A stretch of DNA of 64,000 bases from Marsupella aquatica. Taxonomy: Eukaryota > Marchantiophyta. Every line of letters starts with the position of its first letter. The first letter of the stretch is position 1. The notes under the pieces were generated by a model. It was not told where the DNA came from, ran no database searches, and saw nothing but the letters and a program-made list of their open reading frames with translations. The translations under genes were made by a program, and so were the position numbers. Positions 47,001-56,408 of the stretch are shown here, piece after piece. The stretch spans positions 6,200,001 through 6,264,000 of the forward strand of contig OZ316891.1 in the NCBI GenBank assembly GCA_973895155.1, read 5' to 3'.

Positions 47001-47234
47001 ATATGCATCGAGCGCATCTATAAGGATCATGGGCTGGTGTTCAGTGACGAGTTACGCACAGGTCCATATACTGCTCTGCCTGTTGCACTTACTTTTTTGT
47101 GTCAGAAGCACGATGAATGGTTTCAGCGTCGGATCGATCTAGATGCAAAAAGTGTTGGCGGAGGTGTCCTCCGAATACGTAAGTCGCTCGATACTTCGAC
47201 CCATCTCAATAGTAGGACAAGAAAAGCTTCGTAA
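44088..47234 (+). CDS. SIN3-like co-repressor protein B with an expanded internal repeat array
   Basis: An uninterrupted 1,048-aa frame with ATG in a strong plant context (GCGATGGCG). PAH1 spans about residues 7-78 and PAH2 about 92-160, both aligned with gene A. A variable linker follows, then seven repeats of about 83 residues (about 234-804) rich in Lys, Asp and Ser, probably disordered. The HDAC-interaction domain is at about 854-1030: NGERCTPSYRLLPKNNP, RYEDARNELDAL, FVLEDHFSAINLICIERIY and TALPVALTFL match plant SIN3-like proteins in order. PAH3 and the C-terminal SIN3 domain are absent. After DAKS the homologous reading continues in another frame (KVLAEVSSEYVSRS) to a stop at 47248-47250, so the last 30 codons are frameshifted at an A5 run (about 47147). 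The gene lacks introns, unlike ordinary plant SIN3 genes as I know them, so a retrocopy origin is possible. It may still be expressed. Confidence 0.85.
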   Translation: MAFAMHATLDYMSFVKSSLNDEHRHGEFLKVIEDVSHDLKARRIDRDGVGARVRHVLRGYPLLIDGFNVFLPKEYKIFLSPDEIRVKKKQQAHFDNAIDYLNKVKTRFQSDEHVYWKFVSIMICWRKGTMSIQEVQKEVMHLFSEHCDLVDEFTRALFHFASPISSMEKTVSAMAAPDASESLNSSRGTGMFEVEGQWQTAGEQVANAASQSIKCVRAPERIRDETSQERIPVSELEKDQQKSKDKEEKDAVDEGMEKYPDDPLIVCYKRKTAPRSARRANKLIRQQSQAGEGGEAIGGPSGSPADNIPSSKLAKDQQISKNESRKRGGEVACKGAVADGKEKDPDDSQFLPNKRKSALRPTELIRQQSQVGEGGEVKEGPSGSPADNIPSSKLEKDKQKSNDDPNDELESRKRSGKVVCKGAVNDGKEKDPDDSQILRSKRKSALRPNKLIRQQSQFGKGREAMQGPSGSPADNIPSSKLEKDQKKSNDELESRKRGGKVVWKGAVDDGKEKDPDDSQFLPNKRKSALLPTELIRQRSQVGEGGEVKQGPSGSPADNTPSKLEKDKQKSNDDLESRKRSGKVVCKGAVNDGKEKDPDDLQILRSKRKSALRPTELIRQRSQVGKGGEAMQGPSGSPADNIPSSKLEKDKKKSNDELDIRKRGGKVAWKGAVADGKEKDPDDSQFLPNKRKSALRPTELIRQRSQVGEGGEVKQGPSGSPADNIPSSKLEKDKQKSNDELESRKRSGKVIVEGAVNDGKEKDPDDSHILRYKRRSAQWADELIQQQSQVGEGGKAMQGPFVSPLQENDDQFSKSSQEQQVLFDKVEALEIPSLKPSSPVNKENDSNEGIAQLYPLNGERCTPSYRLLPKNNPKVFSTHHSELASGDLTNCCVCVAPKSDDDIVKRRNKDHSRKDARSFRYEDARNELDALVGRAADAAQKVRDLLEYIKDPKFEQQKPTFVLEDHFSAINLICIERIYKDHGLVFSDELRTGPYTALPVALTFLCQKHDEWFQRRIDLDAKSVGGGVLRIRKSLDTSTHLNSRTRKAS
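45021..46500 (+). repeat. Coding tandem array, ~249-bp units in a ~498-bp dimer pattern
   Basis: AAGCTCGMGAAGGAT starts units at 45021, 45264, 45525, 45771, 46020 and 46269; a more diverged unit precedes at about 44788. All spacings are multiples of three (243-261 bp). Odd units carry FLPNKRKSAL with GEGGEVK; even units carry ILRSKRKSAL (or a variant) with EAMQ or KAMQ. The alternation shows that dimers were copied. Confidence 0.93.
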
Positions 47235-47250
47235 AAGGCGAAAACTTTAG

Positions 47251-49800
47251 ATGTGGATTTCGAAGCCCACGTTAGAAGTCATGCACGATATTTTGTTCCT
47301 TATCAGGAGGCTGAGACCCTTGAATGTATCTCGAAGTCGATGGAGATGGGACTTTCATTGTTATCGTTAGGAGGGGCTACCAACGTTCAGAGTTGACACC
47401 TGGAGACAGCTAGCTCACTGCATTGCGCACCTAAAGCAATGGTGGCTAACTGATAGGACGTGGAGCCGTGGAGAGTGGTAAAACAAAGGAGGATGTTCAT
47501 CCGACTTCACCACTAGGGACTCAAAGAGAACGCTTTGATCTATCAGTCAGAATATCACATAGATGCCAAATTTTCTAGATTCCTGTCAGGGAAAATTTGT
47601 GATCCCTGACAGAATGGATCAGGTCCGATTTTAGTCCTTCATTTTTGATTGGGAGGTTTTTGATTGAAGGCAAGGTAGTTGACGTTGGCGCTGACCAGCC
47701 TGAAAGTTTTTGATGGGAATGAATAAAAGACCGAGTCCGTTCAGAATTCTGGGATGTAGATCATATCGCTTGCTGTAGCAAGCGAAGAAGAATATCCTTC
47801 TAACTTACGTCCTGGTGAATGCAGTCGAACTTTTATGTATCTAAAATAAGAACCTACCGTAGCACTGTGAATGGCACTTTAATATTGGAAACTCTGAGTC
47901 TGCACTAGAATTTGTACGTACTTAACCTGGCACCTCTGAGCCTGCGATAGGCTGGGCCACAAATGCCACTACACCAGTCCCATCGGTGCCATGGCTGAAA
48001 ATCTTGATGCAAAAGCTTACCTTTAATTCAGAGTTGAGGGTGTATTGCATCAAGCTGATCAGATAGACTTTTGAAATTTGAAAGGAAAGCTACGCTAGAA
48101 TTTGAAAGAAATAATTGTTTTCGATTAGAGTGATAGATCAATGTTAGTTTGACTAGTGATCCAAGACAGGCTAATTGAAAAATAAGCTAGACTTTCAGAT
48201 CGAGTGGATGATCGAAGTTCTGCTTTTTAAATTTGCTATATACTGCTATTGAAGACTTGTTAGTGCGGCCAAGTGGTAAGAGAATCAGTTAGTAGCAAAA
48301 CCGTGATGAAAAGCAGACGTATATATATATATAATTGCTTCTGCTTTGATTGACGTCAATCGGTCAGAATCTGTCCGCTTCTCTAAATCTGATCATCATC
48401 GTCCAGTTTGGACCAGTGATACGCACAAGTGTATTTAGTGGGCAGTTTAAGTCTTAGACGTTTACTACGGTACTAGCTGTTTTCGATGACAGTTGTTGTG
48501 AGAGTGCCGCGGGTACGTGCCTCCCCATTTTCAATTCAATGCTCACCATGCACGCCACCCTCAATTCTCAACGGGTTCGCAGCGCATCGGGTAGTAGAGT
48601 GCTCGACTTTGGGCAGTGAACCCGCAAGCAGAAATCATCATATCATTATATGTAGCTGAATCAATTTGTGCACAAGCCACATCTCGTGCTCGTTTGTGCT
48701 TAGCTCGCATTATTGACGATTGTGAGCAGCGGGGTGAGCAGTAGCGCAGCTTTTGAACAAAGATTACGCTATCGATGTATAGTCTAGCTCCAGTACGTCG
48801 AATCCCCAGTAAGAATAGACTGCAAGGAAGCGAAAACTTCCTCGAATTACAGTATGACGATGATGAGGCTGCTTCTGTTCGAGAGTACAGAGATAGTGGA
48901 CTGTCGTAACTCTATCACTTTGTAGGCGCGAAGAACTCTACGAGATCGACGCCGAGTGTGTGGGCCCATCATGAATTTCCCGGTACGCAGTATGGTCTAT
49001 CCGTACATTTTTGAACAGTCTAGCTCGAAGTTCCTGTTGGCATTCCTATTGGCATTGTCAGTGTTGTTCTGTATTTGTGAAGAAACAAATCTCCTTTGAA
49101 GAAATAAATTTCCTTTGAAGAAACAGTTAAATAAAGCAGACCCACATTTTGAGGGGTACATTCACTGCAGGGAACTCGCCCAACGTACAGGTCCTGCATG
49201 TGGCCGGTGACAAATTCAAGACGCTGTCATGCTGACTTACGGTTGAAGGACCTAAAATAATGTCTGCCGAATGATTACGGCTGCGTCAATCTATCATTAA
49301 CAGCTACTGCACCCATAGTTTCTCATGTCATGCTTCTCTTCGTATGTATTCGGCTGTTCTGTCTTCTTCAAAACTGCAATATTAGTTTTAGTTTTGTATG
49401 ATAACAATCAGTCTTCGAAGCTCTCGAATCCAGCTCTCTGCCAGCTTTTCTTTGTTCCCGAGTTCTAATCTGAACATCAAGCAAGCGTCGAAGAATTGAT
49501 ATTCACTCCTTCCAGTAGATGCAGCGAAATATTTAGCGAGAAATGTAGCTCAGGGCACTCGAGCCCCTCAAAACACTAATCTGTGTACTACACTGATAGC
49601 AAGAGAGCCGATTCATTGAATTTGCACAATGCATAGACTCTCGAAAATCATACTCCGTGTTGATTTAATTGCTCGAGCCGGGTTGGGAAGAGCAACCGAA
49701 GATGTTATTGGGCTAGCTACTAGCCCCAAGTGTGTGTTCTGGCCTGAATGCACTTAGCTTTCTCGAGATAGCACCAAGCAACATTTGGACTGCTACTTTC
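47251..49800. other. Intergenic; 3' flank of SIN3-like gene B at the left
   Basis: 47700-47850 resembles the 3' flank of gene A at 10750-10910. No other gene is visible. A Nudix gene would be expected near 49.3-49.8 kb if block 2 matched block 1, but none is there. Confidence 0.5.
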
Positions 49801-49802
49801 AT

Positions 49803-50245
49803 ATGCTCACAATCTGATCTAGAGAGCGATCGGCCCTGCTTCCTGTTGCCACAACTGTAGAGATGTGGAAGAGGGGGGATGTTGTGGCAGAGCGGGAAAC
49901 CAGCAACGCCAAATGAATTTGCGCAATCATTGCGAGATTCCTCGAGCCACTCCTAAATGCGACTCAATCACTCTGGCTGTAGATAGTCAATTCCATCCTT
50001 GTCCATCCCTGTCCCTCTGGATGCTCCTTTTATAGTCACTGTTCATCTCCTCCTTTGCTTACTAACAAAAAGACGGTCAATGCCACATATTATCCACGTT
50101 CGTTCCACCCTCCTGCTATAGTCATTGTTCATCTCTTCCTTGGCTGATCGACCCGTCCTTCCTTCCCCTCCTATATCTTACTGATAATTCGCAATGGAAA
50201 CCTACTTTGAAAGCCTATTGTCTAGAGTGAAGCATCTAGACAGTA
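49803..50245 (-). repeat. Copy of the Nudix-gene upstream region, without the gene
   Basis: TGCTCACAATCTGAT, GTTGCCACAACTGTAGAGAT, CAGCAACGCCAAA and TATAGTCATTGTTCATCTCT follow each other as in 12948-13300. The TAGTCATTGTTCATCTC module occurs twice here and about five times in the other block. Similarity reaches AATGGAAACCTACTTTGAA near 50193. Confidence 0.68.
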
Positions 50246-51218
50246 ACTTCTAATTAATTTGAGCATAATTGAAGGTGAGGGTGAAGTTAGAAACGAGGGA
50301 GGGAGAGATGAACCTGAAATAAACACTCTAACTGGAGGCATAATTGTGCAGACAAAAAGCAAAGACGGGGGAGAGATGAGAAAGACATCATGACCATTAT
50401 TTTTTTCAAGGTACTTTTTGGTCCTCACTTCTATTTCCGCTCAAGGAACACGTAGTCAGGCTAGTAAGTTAATCATACCCACAGGCGTTAGAGGCTCATG
50501 GCGACTAAAATCTAATTACAAGTGTGCCAACTTTTAAATGCTACGTACTTTAATTTGAAAGTAAACTCGCACAGCATTGTTGCTCTCAGTAATGCACACT
50601 AAAAGCTGACTACTTCCGTGGCTAATCTAATCTGAAGGCAAGTATGAACATTGCAATTGATTCTCCTGCTTCGGCATCGTTGAGTCTATAGAAGTTTTTA
50701 CCAGCCCAATTGTGGGCCAGAGCCTAACCATCATACCATCTAGTCGAACCTTACATCAATGTATAGTTCTCCAAAATGATCTTAATTTCCAGTACGCACG
50801 AGCCTTCAGGCGGACATCCCAATCATGTAGTTCACAGGTACATCAAGCCAATTCCTGCACAAAATATCTTTATATTGGAGTCCAAAATCACTGCAATAGT
50901 CATGCAAATAACAGGAAATATCGGTTAATGGCAGTCACTTGATGAATACTCTCACAGACGCGTGCATCGTCAGTTCGACGTGTAGCGTCGTTATTAGGCA
51001 GTTGCCCCTCCGGAATTACAGCACTTCTTCCGACACCTCCACCTCGCAGGGTATGGGTTGAGGGTACTTTAAGCAGGACGTGGATGAATTTTACTCATTA
51101 TTTCAGACTCCCTACAGCAGAACAATGAGACAGCAGGGTGGGTTGTTGTCTGATTAATTTGGTAGCGATACAAGTCGTGATTTACGAACGTTTCGAAATA
51201 ATCGTTCCATTCAAAACT
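50246..51218. other. Intergenic, upstream of the ZNF598-type gene
   Basis: No domain in any frame. The final 100 bp before 51219 probably contain the 5' leader; I could not identify a core promoter. Confidence 0.45.
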
Positions 51219-53771
51219 ATGGAAGACTCCTGTGCTGTGTGTGCCGAGCCTTTGGAGTGGATCAGCTACGGGCCTTGCGGTCACCGTGAAGTGTGCTTTA
51301 CATGCATTGCACGGCTGCGCTTTGTCCTCAAGGACAAAAGCTGTTGCATTTGCAAGCGACATTGTCCAACGGTGTTTATTACGAAGGCTCTAGGTGCCTA
51401 CACAAGGGTTGTGACAGATTGGGAATCGTTGCTGAATGACGGTAACCGCTCCGGGCAGAGGAATTTCTGGTATGACAGTGTTTTGGAAGCATACTTTGAT
51501 GATGAGGGTCCCTTCAAGATCATCAAAGCAATGTGTACTCTATATTGTAGCATCTGTGAAAGGGCTGCTGAAGGAGAACGAGAATCAGTGGCCAACGGCA
51601 TGATGCAAAAAGGCCACAAGTTTAAGAACATCGACAGCTTACGGCACCATCAGTCTACCGTGCACAAGGTATTCATGTGCCAATTGTGCTTAGAAGGCAG
51701 AAAGGTGTTCACAAGTGAACAGAAGTTATATTCCAAGACCCAACTGTATCTGCATTCTCGAAGGGGTGATTCAGAGGTTGACCATGACAATGAAGAGGAA
51801 CAAGGGCAATTTTCGGGACATCCTATTTGTCATTTCTGCCGAAAGCCATTCTATGGCGACAATGAACTCTACCAGCACATGTCACGAGCTCATTACACCT
51901 GCCACATTTGTCAAAGAGTCAGGCCAGGCCACTACGAATATTTTGCGAACTATGATAATCTAGAGGCCCACTTCCGACAAAGGCATTTGCTTTGTGATAA
52001 TCACGAGTGTCTCGCCAAGAAGTTTGTTGTCTTTCCCAGCGAATCAGAGCTGAAGAGGCACAACGCCACGACACATGGTAAAACTATGTCACGTTCACAG
52101 AAAAATGCTGCGTTGCAATTACCGGTAAGTTTTCAGTACCGTCCACCTGGACAAGAGTGCCGACGAGTTGGCAGATATCAAGATGGTCGTCTTTACCCAT
52201 TGACTGCGAGACATGACCGGTCTCTCGTTTTGCCTGTTAGTGGGGGGTCAGAAAATCTTGAAAATGCTGTTCCAAGTGCTGCTTCAGAATCGTGCGTCTT
52301 ATCTCCCAGCTGCAGTAATGAGCCATCCGCAACGATGGACAGTCAAGGAATCACATCTCAGATTCGAGGTTCTGCTGACATTGAGCCTCGATATATCGCT
52401 GCTGTGGTGGGTTCGAGACCCTCGGCTCTTGGCGATTCAGCCTTCCCACCTCTACCAGGAAGTTCCAATTGTGCTCAACACCGAGTGACGCTGGCAACTC
52501 ATGGCCCAGCCTCAATGGCAACTCTGATTGGTGGGATAGGATCAATGGGAGGTGCACGAGCAGGAATACAGGCCTTGAATGCGGTTGACGCCCCAGCAGG
52601 TTTTCAGACTTCCCAAGCTCATAATAGTTTCCGACCCACTACTGGGAATGACAGCATTGGACTAGCCCATTCCAAGGTTGCTGTTAATAGCACACAGCCC
52701 TCGCCAGTTGCCATTCAAAGGGCAAATAACTATGGAAGAGCTTTAAACATCACAAATGGAATATTAGACAGGGAAATGGACGCTGATGCCAACCAACAAA
52801 GCAGCAAACTTCTGCACTTAAGTGTTGAAGAGATTCGTACAGGGAATAAAGCTTTGGTACAGCGCATCCGTGCAGGGTTTGAAGGCAATGAGCAGAAGTT
52901 TGAAGACTTTAAGGTTATATCTTCTCTTTACCGAAAAGGAGGATTAAGTTCGAAAGAGTACTATTTCCATATTGCATGCCTTGGCCTTTCGTATGTTGTT
53001 CCGGACCTGGCCAAACTCTGTCCTGACTCAAGCAAGGGGAAAGAGTTGATGGAATTACATAATGCTGGACTGCAGCTTACCAAGCATGGTGTTGACCCTA
53101 CACGTGCACTTGCTTGTCCGGCCGGGTCATTTTCAAGCTCTTCCTCAATTGCTGCTGCTCCAACGGTCAACGGCTCTAGTTCTTACTCGGGAATAAGTGC
53201 CTCTAGAGCACCAGCTACTGATGCTCGAGTTGAAGTCTTGTTCACTGATGGGTATCGTAATATGGCAGATTCCTGGAGTAGTCCCCCAAGTATTTCATGC
53301 ACGATTGGTGTTGACGCCATGCGGAGCTCAGAGCGACAAATGTTAAATGAGCATGCGGCGGCGAGAGACCATACACCACCGCTGAGCGCCACTCCTCCTC
53401 TCCTTCCAAACTCTTCTCATACTCCTGTCTCTGAGAAGCCCTCGGCAGTGCTCGATGGAGGTTGGGTTTGTGGATCTTGTAGATCAGTGAACACTGAAGA
53501 TTTTCGTCTGTGTGCTGTTTGTGGGGCTACTAAGCATAGTCAAGAGGCAAAAGGTGGAGTGTCCAGTTCTTTGGTTGGAAATGAGAGGACGAAGAAAAAG
53601 GCTGCTAAATTTGAAAGAGTTCGGCTGGGTGCAGGTTCAGCCTCATCTTCGTTAGATTCCACTGCATCTCCCGTAGTTCCGGCTGACGTGGACAATGGAA
53701 ATAAGAACTCGAGCAAATCACGATGTCGTGGGGTTTGGAAAAATGGTGGAGGCCAGAGGCTGTTTCAATAG
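51219..53771 (+). CDS. ZNF598/Hel2-type RING and C2H2 E3 ubiquitin ligase
   Basis: ZNF598 (Hel2 in yeast) senses collided ribosomes and ubiquitinates small-subunit proteins to start ribosome quality control. I chose ATG 51219 because the RING follows at once (MEDSCAVCAEPLEW); the frame is open 27 codons further but only from a GTG. The RING uses Cys5, Cys8, Cys20, His22, Cys26, Cys29, Cys42 and Cys45. Then come C2H2-type fingers (FMCQLCLEG, PICHFCRKPF, YTCHICQR, LLCDNHECL). A low-complexity middle is followed by the plant-conserved block NKALVQRIRAGF...FKVISSLYRKG...LARLCPD-like (LAKLCPD). A RanBP2-type zinc finger lies at about residues 748-772 (WVCGSCRSVNTEDFRLCAVC), and the tail has KKAAKFERVRLG. 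At 850 aa the length fits plant homologues. It is intact, intronless in this window, and the best-supported functional gene here. Confidence 0.92.
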   Translation: MEDSCAVCAEPLEWISYGPCGHREVCFTCIARLRFVLKDKSCCICKRHCPTVFITKALGAYTRVVTDWESLLNDGNRSGQRNFWYDSVLEAYFDDEGPFKIIKAMCTLYCSICERAAEGERESVANGMMQKGHKFKNIDSLRHHQSTVHKVFMCQLCLEGRKVFTSEQKLYSKTQLYLHSRRGDSEVDHDNEEEQGQFSGHPICHFCRKPFYGDNELYQHMSRAHYTCHICQRVRPGHYEYFANYDNLEAHFRQRHLLCDNHECLAKKFVVFPSESELKRHNATTHGKTMSRSQKNAALQLPVSFQYRPPGQECRRVGRYQDGRLYPLTARHDRSLVLPVSGGSENLENAVPSAASESCVLSPSCSNEPSATMDSQGITSQIRGSADIEPRYIAAVVGSRPSALGDSAFPPLPGSSNCAQHRVTLATHGPASMATLIGGIGSMGGARAGIQALNAVDAPAGFQTSQAHNSFRPTTGNDSIGLAHSKVAVNSTQPSPVAIQRANNYGRALNITNGILDREMDADANQQSSKLLHLSVEEIRTGNKALVQRIRAGFEGNEQKFEDFKVISSLYRKGGLSSKEYYFHIACLGLSYVVPDLAKLCPDSSKGKELMELHNAGLQLTKHGVDPTRALACPAGSFSSSSSIAAAPTVNGSSSYSGISASRAPATDARVEVLFTDGYRNMADSWSSPPSISCTIGVDAMRSSERQMLNEHAAARDHTPPLSATPPLLPNSSHTPVSEKPSAVLDGGWVCGSCRSVNTEDFRLCAVCGATKHSQEAKGGVSSSLVGNERTKKKAAKFERVRLGAGSASSSLDSTASPVVPADVDNGNKNSSKSRCRGVWKNGGGQRLFQ

Positions 53772-54748
53772 CCAAATTTAAGGACTGTTATGTATCGATG
53801 AGGCATGAAATCAAGGCCCGGTCAAGCTAGACTACATGATAGCATTTGTGGGTCGCAACAATTCCAAAGCTGTAATCATACACTTCAGGCATACAGGTTG
53901 TGCTTTCCTGTACGTTGAGCACTCATGTTTCAACAAGCTAATGAGTTACTGAAACTAGAATTCAAAATTTGAGCGCTGCACCATTGTTCTCTGCGTCAGG
54001 CATTATCGTTGATAAAGCTCTTAGTATTATAATTCAGGTTCTTAGCATTACAATTCAACTATTGAAGGACGAGATATGATTCATTTTACTTTCCTTGGGA
54101 GTGCTTTATGATTTAGGGAGACTCCGAAGGAAAGTTGCTCTCCCTCCGCTAACTGTAATGAATTGTGTGCTGGAGCACATCTTCGCTCTTTAAATCCAAG
54201 CCAATGCGCAGTAAGATTTGAGCTTGAGTTTTGCTTTCAACTGAATCATGGCGTTCCCACATCGGCTCATCGTAATTGATGAAGGTTCACACTGCAAAAA
54301 CAGTTCTGGAGTTGACGATGAGCCAGCGTAAAGGTAATCAACTAGAATCAGGAGACCAATGTAAGGTGAGGACAAATACTGCAATTTCTCTATTACATAG
54401 CAACAAATTCAAGAACGATGGTCGGGGAAACAGTTAATGTAATAAGACTACACTCTGCAGTACTTTACAAAATCAGGGTCCATTCTTGACCACTCCTGCC
54501 TCTACAAGACGACATGAGCGGGTCCATTTCCATCGAATGGGTGGGCAGACTTAACTACCTCCCTCCCGCCTCCGGCCTGACAGAAGAGGCAACAATAACT
54601 GACGCTAGCTACGAGAATCAATTCTCAATCGCTCGATCGCATGGCAAAACTAAACGACCCACTGTTGGTAAGAGACGGAAGATCGACGATGCCCAGTTCC
54701 CAAAACGCATCGTTACTCACCAACTTTAATGATATTCGAACCCTTCAC
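53772..54748. other. Intergenic between two convergent genes
   Basis: 3' flanks of the ZNF598-type gene and the IRG-like gene meet here. TTCTTAGCATTAYAATTCA-like words are doubled near 54020-54060. A 71-codon frame at 54514-54729 has no known domain and is not called. Confidence 0.45.
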
Positions 54749-56377
54749 CTAACTCCCCCAACTGTCTGGTGTAGACCTTCGGTTGCACATCATGGCAGGA
54801 ACTGACAAGGCTAATGTCTTCAGCAGACTCACATCATCCTTTGAATTAGTACTTAGGCTAGAATATCGCCTTACTGCTGCCGCACTAAGCAAATCCTCGA
54901 AGAGCGACATTTCGTCTGTATGCATAGGATCGTCGAACGATTTTGGATATGTTGATACCAAAGTACGTAGCTTCTTGTACGACACAATGTAAACTACCTG
55001 CTTCGATAACCACTGTTGGTAAGACGACTCAAAATGACACTCTCTCGCATAGTTAGGGTCAGATTTGTCGAGCTCTTGCTCCCTATCTTTCGACTCTTCC
55101 TTCATCAATTTTGTCTGCTCAGAGAAATTCGAGCGCGTTTCGAGAATAAACTTGTCCATTTTCTTTTGGTATAACTTCTCATACCCAGGGTCACACGGCT
55201 CAATTTCATCTTCCATTGCTAACATATTTGCAACGTGCTGGTCGGCCTTGCTTCGGACAATGAACACTGGGATTCGGAACCGATTGCAGTTTTCAATGAT
55301 ACCTACGTCAGTCGTGGTGAAACGTGTATCATACACGACAATGACGAAGTCGAAGACAAACAAACCTTGCTGGTTGAAATACTGCCAATCTCGCACCTTG
55401 AGAGTCCCAGCACCTGGTATGTCATACCACACAAACCGTGAATACGGAAACTCTTGACGGAGGTCTGGATACCTCCTAATGGTTGATGTCGTCTCTGTCA
55501 CCCCAACTTTCGCTGCGCTGGAATGGTTGATTGTGAGACCGCGGAACGCATTTACTAGAGAGGATTTCCCGCTACCCGAGACACCAAAGACAGCAAAATG
55601 TAGCTTCTTGGGATCGTATTCAATCCACTTCATTGCAGCATCGTATTCCTCCCTAGTGGGCCATTCAATGGGTTGAATGCTTCGTTGGAGAGCGATTCGC
55701 GCATCTTTGGCGGCCTTCATAGCATCTTGTTCGCGCTGTTGTGAGGCCAGTCGGTCACCTTTCGGTTTGAGCCCCTTCGCACTGAATTTCTCGTCTGTGG
55801 GGCGTTTGGCGGCTCGTTGGGAGGCTCCGAATCGTTCTTCTTCAACTTTGAGCCTTGCAGCAAGTTTGACTTCTTCTGCGCGTTTTTCCGAGGCCCGTCG
55901 CTCAGCTCTGCGTCTGAACGTACATACTTGTGCTTGGTGTTGTTCTTCTGCGCTTTGCTTGGACGCCAATTGGTCAGATGCAGCTCGGAGCCTTTCAGCG
56001 TGTTCATCTTCTTCTCGGCGTTTCATTTCAGCCCGCTGTTGGTATTCCGCACGCTGTTGTTCTTCTGCGCTTTGCTTGGACGCCAATTGGTCAGATGCAG
56101 CTCGGAGCCTTTCAGCGTGTTCTGCTTTCTCTCGGCGTTTCATTTCAGCCCGCTGTTGGTATTCCGCACGCTGTCGGTCAGCTTCAGCTTGACGCCTTGA
56201 GGCAAATTGAGAATCCTCTGTTCCACATGTACATTTGATATACCCCTCAATCTCGCTCACTGTATCATTAGTAGGCATAGGTGGATTTGAAAACAATCTG
56301 CATACTAAACCAACCAAGCCTACAACGAGCCCAGCCGTAGCGGCTACAATCATTTCAAATGGGTTCATCACGCCCAA
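54749..56377 (-). CDS. IRG-like (immunity-related GTPase-like) protein with N-terminal membrane segment and coiled coil
   Basis: 542 aa from ATG 56377. Residues 9-29 (MIVAATAGLVVGLVGLVCRL) form a likely transmembrane helix. Residues 55-230 are a charged, Ala/Glu/Arg-rich coiled coil containing a 39-residue tandem duplication (68-146). The GTPase domain follows: P-loop GVSGSGKSSL (265-274), a switch/G3 motif WYDIPGAGT (317-325), and RSKAD (375-379) as the G4 motif. ETTSTIRRYP and DWQYFNQQGLF fit IRG-type G domains. Mammalian IRGs act on vacuole membranes; similar proteins of unknown role are common in basidiomycete fungi, and I recall close motif agreement with those. It converges on the ZNF598-type gene. 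The frame is intact and intronless. A role in defence is only inference. Confidence 0.82.
   Translation of the reverse strand: MGVMNPFEMIVAATAGLVVGLVGLVCRLFSNPPMPTNDTVSEIEGYIKCTCGTEDSQFASRRQAEADRQRAEYQQRAEMKRREKAEHAERLRAASDQLASKQSAEEQQRAEYQQRAEMKRREEDEHAERLRAASDQLASKQSAEEQHQAQVCTFRRRAERRASEKRAEEVKLAARLKVEEERFGASQRAAKRPTDEKFSAKGLKPKGDRLASQQREQDAMKAAKDARIALQRSIQPIEWPTREEYDAAMKWIEYDPKKLHFAVFGVSGSGKSSLVNAFRGLTINHSSAAKVGVTETTSTIRRYPDLRQEFPYSRFVWYDIPGAGTLKVRDWQYFNQQGLFVFDFVIVVYDTRFTTTDVGIIENCNRFRIPVFIVRSKADQHVANMLAMEDEIEPCDPGYEKLYQKKMDKFILETRSNFSEQTKLMKEESKDREQELDKSDPNYARECHFESSYQQWLSKQVVYIVSYKKLRTLVSTYPKSFDDPMHTDEMSLFEDLLSAAAVRRYSSLSTNSKDDVSLLKTLALSVPAMMCNRRSTPDSWGS
55941..56174 (-). repeat. 117-bp tandem duplication inside the IRG-like gene
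   Basis: TGTTCTTCTGCGCTTTGCTT starts at 55941 and 56058, 117 bp apart. The duplicate adds 39 residues (EYQQRAEMKRRE... block) to the coiled coil and keeps the frame. The two copies differ at very few bases, so the event is recent. Confidence 0.92.
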
Positions 56378-56408
56378 AAGTTACGAACTGCTCTTCGTTT
56401 GGTAAAGG

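Noticed and set aside
48263-48330. tRNA-like start GCGGCCAAGTGGTAAGAG
   Set aside because: It resembles the D-arm of plant Leu/Ser tRNAs, but no matching acceptor stem or T-loop (GGTTCRA) follows.
51138-51218. A 27-residue N-terminal extension of the ZNF598-type protein
   Set aside because: It would begin at GTG; the ATG at 51219 is followed directly by the RING domain, as in the family.
54514-54729. 71-codon ORF between the ZNF598-type and IRG-like genes
   Set aside because: No domain, no repeat, and it is short enough to occur by chance.
55677-56238. Plus-strand Ser/Arg-rich ORFs opposite the IRG-like coiled coil
   Set aside because: They mirror the Ala/Glu/Arg-rich coding strand; such antisense frames stay open because of the codon composition.
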